Assembly (NCBI GenBank): GCA_004293295.1
Contig: RDYC01000193.1
Location: forward strand, 1 to 17,131
Reading direction: 5' to 3'
Source of the DNA: Bacteroidota bacterium
Lineage (GTDB): Bacteria > Bacteroidota > Bacteroidia > UKL13-3
Length of the DNA stretch: 17,131 nucleotides
This document shows, one piece after another, positions 15,340 to 17,131 of this stretch. How positions within the stretch are numbered: the stretch's first letter is position 1; every line of letters begins with the position of its first letter. The notes below the pieces were generated by a model. The model was given only the letters and a program-made list of their open reading frames with translations, made no database searches and was not told where the DNA came from. The position numbers and the translations under genes are program-made.

Positions 15340-16536
15340 ATGTACGGTAAATTACAACAACATTTGCAAAAAGAGCTGGCAGATATTGAGTCAGCCGGAT
15401 TATATAAAAAGGAAAGAATTATTGCTTCTGAGCAAGGGGCTGAAATTACATTAAACACAGGGCAAACCGTACTTAACTTTTGTGCCAATAATTACCTCGG
15501 ATTGTCATCACATCCTCGGGTTAAAGAAGCCGCGATGCGCGCAATAGAAACACACGGCTTCGGTATGAGCAGCGTGCGTTTTATCTGTGGTACTCAAGAT
15601 ATTCATAAGGAGTTAGAAAAAACCATAGCTGAGTTTTACGGAACAGAAGACACCATTTTATATGCGGCCGCTTTTGATGCCAATGGCGGGGTATTTGAAC
15701 CCTTGTTTCAAGAAGCTGATGCCATTATTAGTGATGAATTAAACCACGCCAGTATTATTGATGGTGTTCGTTTGTGTAAGGCGCAACGTTATCGTTATAA
15801 AAACAACGATATGGCCGACTTGGAAACCCAGCTAATAGCGGCAAACGAAAAAGGCGCACGGTTTAAAATTATTGTTACGGACGGTGTTTTTAGCATGGAT
15901 GGTTATGTGGCCCAAATGGATAAAATTTGCGATTTAGCTGATAAATATGATGCATTGGTGATGACAGATGAGTGTCATAGTGCAGGATTTATTGGTAAAA
16001 CGGGAAGGGGAGTTCCGGAATTATGCAACGTAATGGATAGGGTTGATATTATTACAGGAACATTGGGGAAAGCATTAGGGGGGGCTATGGGTGGTTACAC
16101 AACTGGCAAAAAGGAGGTTATCGAATTGCTGCGCCAACGCTCTCGCCCTTATTTATTTAGCAACTCATTAGCACCTGCTATTGTTGGGGCTAGTATTGAA
16201 GTATTTAAACTTCTTAATGAGAGTACCGCATTACGTGATAAGTTGGAGGCCAATGTAAATCATTTTAAGCAAGGTATGCAAGCTGCAGGTTTTGATTTGA
16301 GAGGTGGGGCAAGCGCCATTGTGCCGGTGATGCTTTATGATGCAAAGTTGGCCCAAGAGTTTGCCGCTAAATTATTGGATGAAGGAATTTATGTTATCGG
16401 ATTCTTTTATCCGGTGGTGCCCAAAGACTTGGCCCGTATTAGGGTTCAATTATCGGCAGCGCACGAAACTGCTCATATTGATAAGGCCATTACCGCATTT
16501 GTAAAAGTGGGTAAGCAACTGGGGGTTATCCAATAA
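15340..16536 (+). CDS. kbl: 2-amino-3-ketobutyrate coenzyme A ligase (glycine C-acetyltransferase)
   Basis: Kbl cleaves 2-amino-3-ketobutyrate with CoA to glycine and acetyl-CoA, the second step of threonine breakdown after threonine dehydrogenase. It is a PLP enzyme of the alpha-oxoamine synthase family. The 398-aa length equals that of E. coli Kbl, and many blocks look nearly identical to it from memory: LNFCANNYLGLSSHP (45-59), GFGMSSVRFICGTQDIHKEL (73-92), ELNHASIIDGVRLCKAQRYR (133-152), TDGVFSMDGYV (180-190) and RSRPYLFSNSLAPAIV. The PLP Schiff-base lysine is Lys244 in GTLGKALGGAMGGY, with Asp210 and His213 supporting the cofactor. The FICGTQ signature favours Kbl over serine palmitoyltransferase, a relative found in sphingolipid-making Bacteroidota. 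No tdh gene is in the window. Confidence 0.96.
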   Translation: MYGKLQQHLQKELADIESAGLYKKERIIASEQGAEITLNTGQTVLNFCANNYLGLSSHPRVKEAAMRAIETHGFGMSSVRFICGTQDIHKELEKTIAEFYGTEDTILYAAAFDANGGVFEPLFQEADAIISDELNHASIIDGVRLCKAQRYRYKNNDMADLETQLIAANEKGARFKIIVTDGVFSMDGYVAQMDKICDLADKYDALVMTDECHSAGFIGKTGRGVPELCNVMDRVDIITGTLGKALGGAMGGYTTGKKEVIELLRQRSRPYLFSNSLAPAIVGASIEVFKLLNESTALRDKLEANVNHFKQGMQAAGFDLRGGASAIVPVMLYDAKLAQEFAAKLLDEGIYVIGFFYPVVPKDLARIRVQLSAAHETAHIDKAITAFVKVGKQLGVIQ

Positions 16537-16591
16537 CCTAATAAATATCATGTAATTACACTGCCTTGGCTTGCGTAGGATTTAAAGGCGA

Positions 16592-16652
16592 TTAACATTA
16601 AGGCGATATTGTGTTAACACTCGCTTAACATAAGCATAACTTTCGTTTAACT
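16592..16652 (+). promoter_or_regulatory. TTAACA-type direct-repeat array, candidate PhoB/PhoP operator
   Basis: Copies begin at 16592 (TTAACA), 16614 (TTAACA), 16625 (TTAACA), 16636 (ATAACT) and 16647 (TTAACT). The last four are exactly 11 bp apart, and the first is two periods (22 bp) further upstream. Tandem repeats with an 11-bp period are the hallmark of PhoB boxes, and TTAACA-like repeats are the form bound by Bacillus PhoP. The array ends 20 bp before an exact -7 box, where a -33 element would otherwise sit. The regulator's identity is inferred. Confidence 0.6.
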
Positions 16653-16672
16653 GATGAATATCCTTATAGAGG

Positions 16673-16680
16673 TAGTTTTG
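16673..16680 (+). promoter_or_regulatory. -7 box for the TonB-dependent receptor gene
   Basis: TAGTTTTG matches TAnnTTTG exactly and lies 25 nt before the ATG at 16706. No TTG is present at the -33 distance, where the direct-repeat array ends instead, which is consistent with an activator-dependent promoter. Confidence 0.6.
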
Positions 16681-16705
16681 TCGCGTTAACTACGAAAAGT
16701 ATTAA

Positions 16706-17131
16706 ATGAAAACAATTGTACTAAGATTATTATCCCTTGCATTAATTTTAACAAGCTATGCAGCCGTTGCACAAACCGGTAAAATTGCAGGAAAAGTAAT
16801 TGATAAGAAGAATGGTGAGGAGTTGATTGGGGTATCCTTGCAAATTGAAGGAACCAATATTGGAGCAGCTACCGACTTTGAAGGTAAGTTTTTAATAAGT
16901 GGTGTTCAACCAGGAACATACAACTTAGTAATTAGTTACGTTGCCTACAAGAAGAAAATAATTACCGGAGTTGAAGTAAAAGCCAAAGAGACAACAATGA
17001 TTAACGTCTCAATGGAAGAGTCGACAAAAGAATTAAAAGAAGCGGTGATATACGGTGAGGTTAAAAAGGAAAGTACCAATTCTGTGCTTATTCAGCAAAA
17101 AAATGCCGTGGTTGTTTCAAGTGGAGTTTCT
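16706..17131 (+). CDS. TonB-dependent outer-membrane receptor, N-terminal part (3' end beyond the window)
   Basis: The open frame gives 142 codons up to the window edge. It has a signal peptide (MKTIVLRLLSLALILTSYAAVAQ, cleavage after A22), then a carboxypeptidase-regulatory-like beta-sandwich (about 25-105: GKIAGKVIDKKNGEELIGVS, TDFEGKFLISGVQPGTYNLV, ISYVAYKKKIITGVEV). From about 106 comes the entry to the plug domain (KELKEAVIYGEVKKESTNSV, LIQQKNAVVVSSGVS), whose QKNA..VSSGVS pattern is typical of Bacteroidota TonB-dependent receptors. The barrel is outside the window. Such receptors import bulky nutrients across the outer membrane. The upstream repeat array predicts induction by phosphate starvation, so phosphate or organophosphate uptake is possible, but the ligand cannot be read from this fragment. 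Confidence 0.93.
   Translation, partial: MKTIVLRLLSLALILTSYAAVAQTGKIAGKVIDKKNGEELIGVSLQIEGTNIGAATDFEGKFLISGVQPGTYNLVISYVAYKKKIITGVEVKAKETTMINVSMEESTKELKEAVIYGEVKKESTNSVLIQQKNAVVVSSGVS

Noticed and set aside
15340..16536. Serine palmitoyltransferase (sphingolipid synthesis) instead of kbl
   Set aside because: Blocks such as FICGTQDIHKEL, ELNHASIIDGVRLCKA and the 398-aa length match Kbl much better.
1..17131. CRISPR arrays, tRNA or rRNA genes, insertion sequences, prophage
   Set aside because: No regularly spaced long repeats, cloverleaf, transposase or terminal inverted repeats were seen on either strand.

Overview
The window looks like chromosomal DNA from a Bacteroidota bacterium. The supporting signs are: moderately low G+C; secreted proteins with short lysine-led signal peptides ending in 'AQ'; a serine hydrolase with a type IX secretion (T9SS) C-terminal sorting domain; a LytS/LytTR two-component pair; a TonB-dependent receptor with an N-terminal carboxypeptidase-regulatory-like domain; starts with little Shine-Dalgarno; and several exact TAnnTTTG -7 boxes. 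I cannot place it below phylum. No tRNA, rRNA, CRISPR, IS element or phage gene was seen.

Layout. 1-2020 (-): the first 673 codons of a very large secreted beta-helix surface protein that runs off the left edge. 2021-2377: AT-rich intergenic region ending in a clear promoter for hutU. 2378-4060 (+): urocanate hydratase (hutU), closed by a bidirectional terminator shared with the convergent gene. 4163-5551 (-): secreted beta-lactamase-fold serine hydrolase with a T9SS tail. 5552-5709: divergent control region with four TGGTC/GACCA half-sites in nested dyad symmetry. 5710-7499 (+): LytS-type histidine kinase and LytTR response regulator overlapping by 4 nt; the half-sites suggest that this pair controls itself and the hydrolase.

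7529-12275 (-): a tight three-gene operon of exported proteins, in transcription order an unrecognised 576-aa protein, a 760-aa M48 zinc metallopeptidase with a long unknown C-terminal half, and a 232-aa probable outer-membrane barrel protein. 12328-14372 (+): a divergent three-gene cassette with overlapping genes: a YidD-like protein that carries its own signal peptide or anchor, then two related proteins, each with a signal peptide, a helical repeat region and a C-terminal membrane module with a PGxG motif. With the M48 operon next door, this is the least explained part of the window and looks like envelope biogenesis or quality control.

14443-16536 (+): housekeeping genes prmA (ribosomal protein L11 methyltransferase) and kbl (2-amino-3-ketobutyrate CoA ligase). 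16706-17131 (+): the start of a TonB-dependent receptor. Its promoter has TTAACA-type repeats in an 11-bp register upstream of an exact -7 box, the architecture expected of a PhoB/PhoP-type operator, so this receptor is predicted to respond to phosphate starvation.
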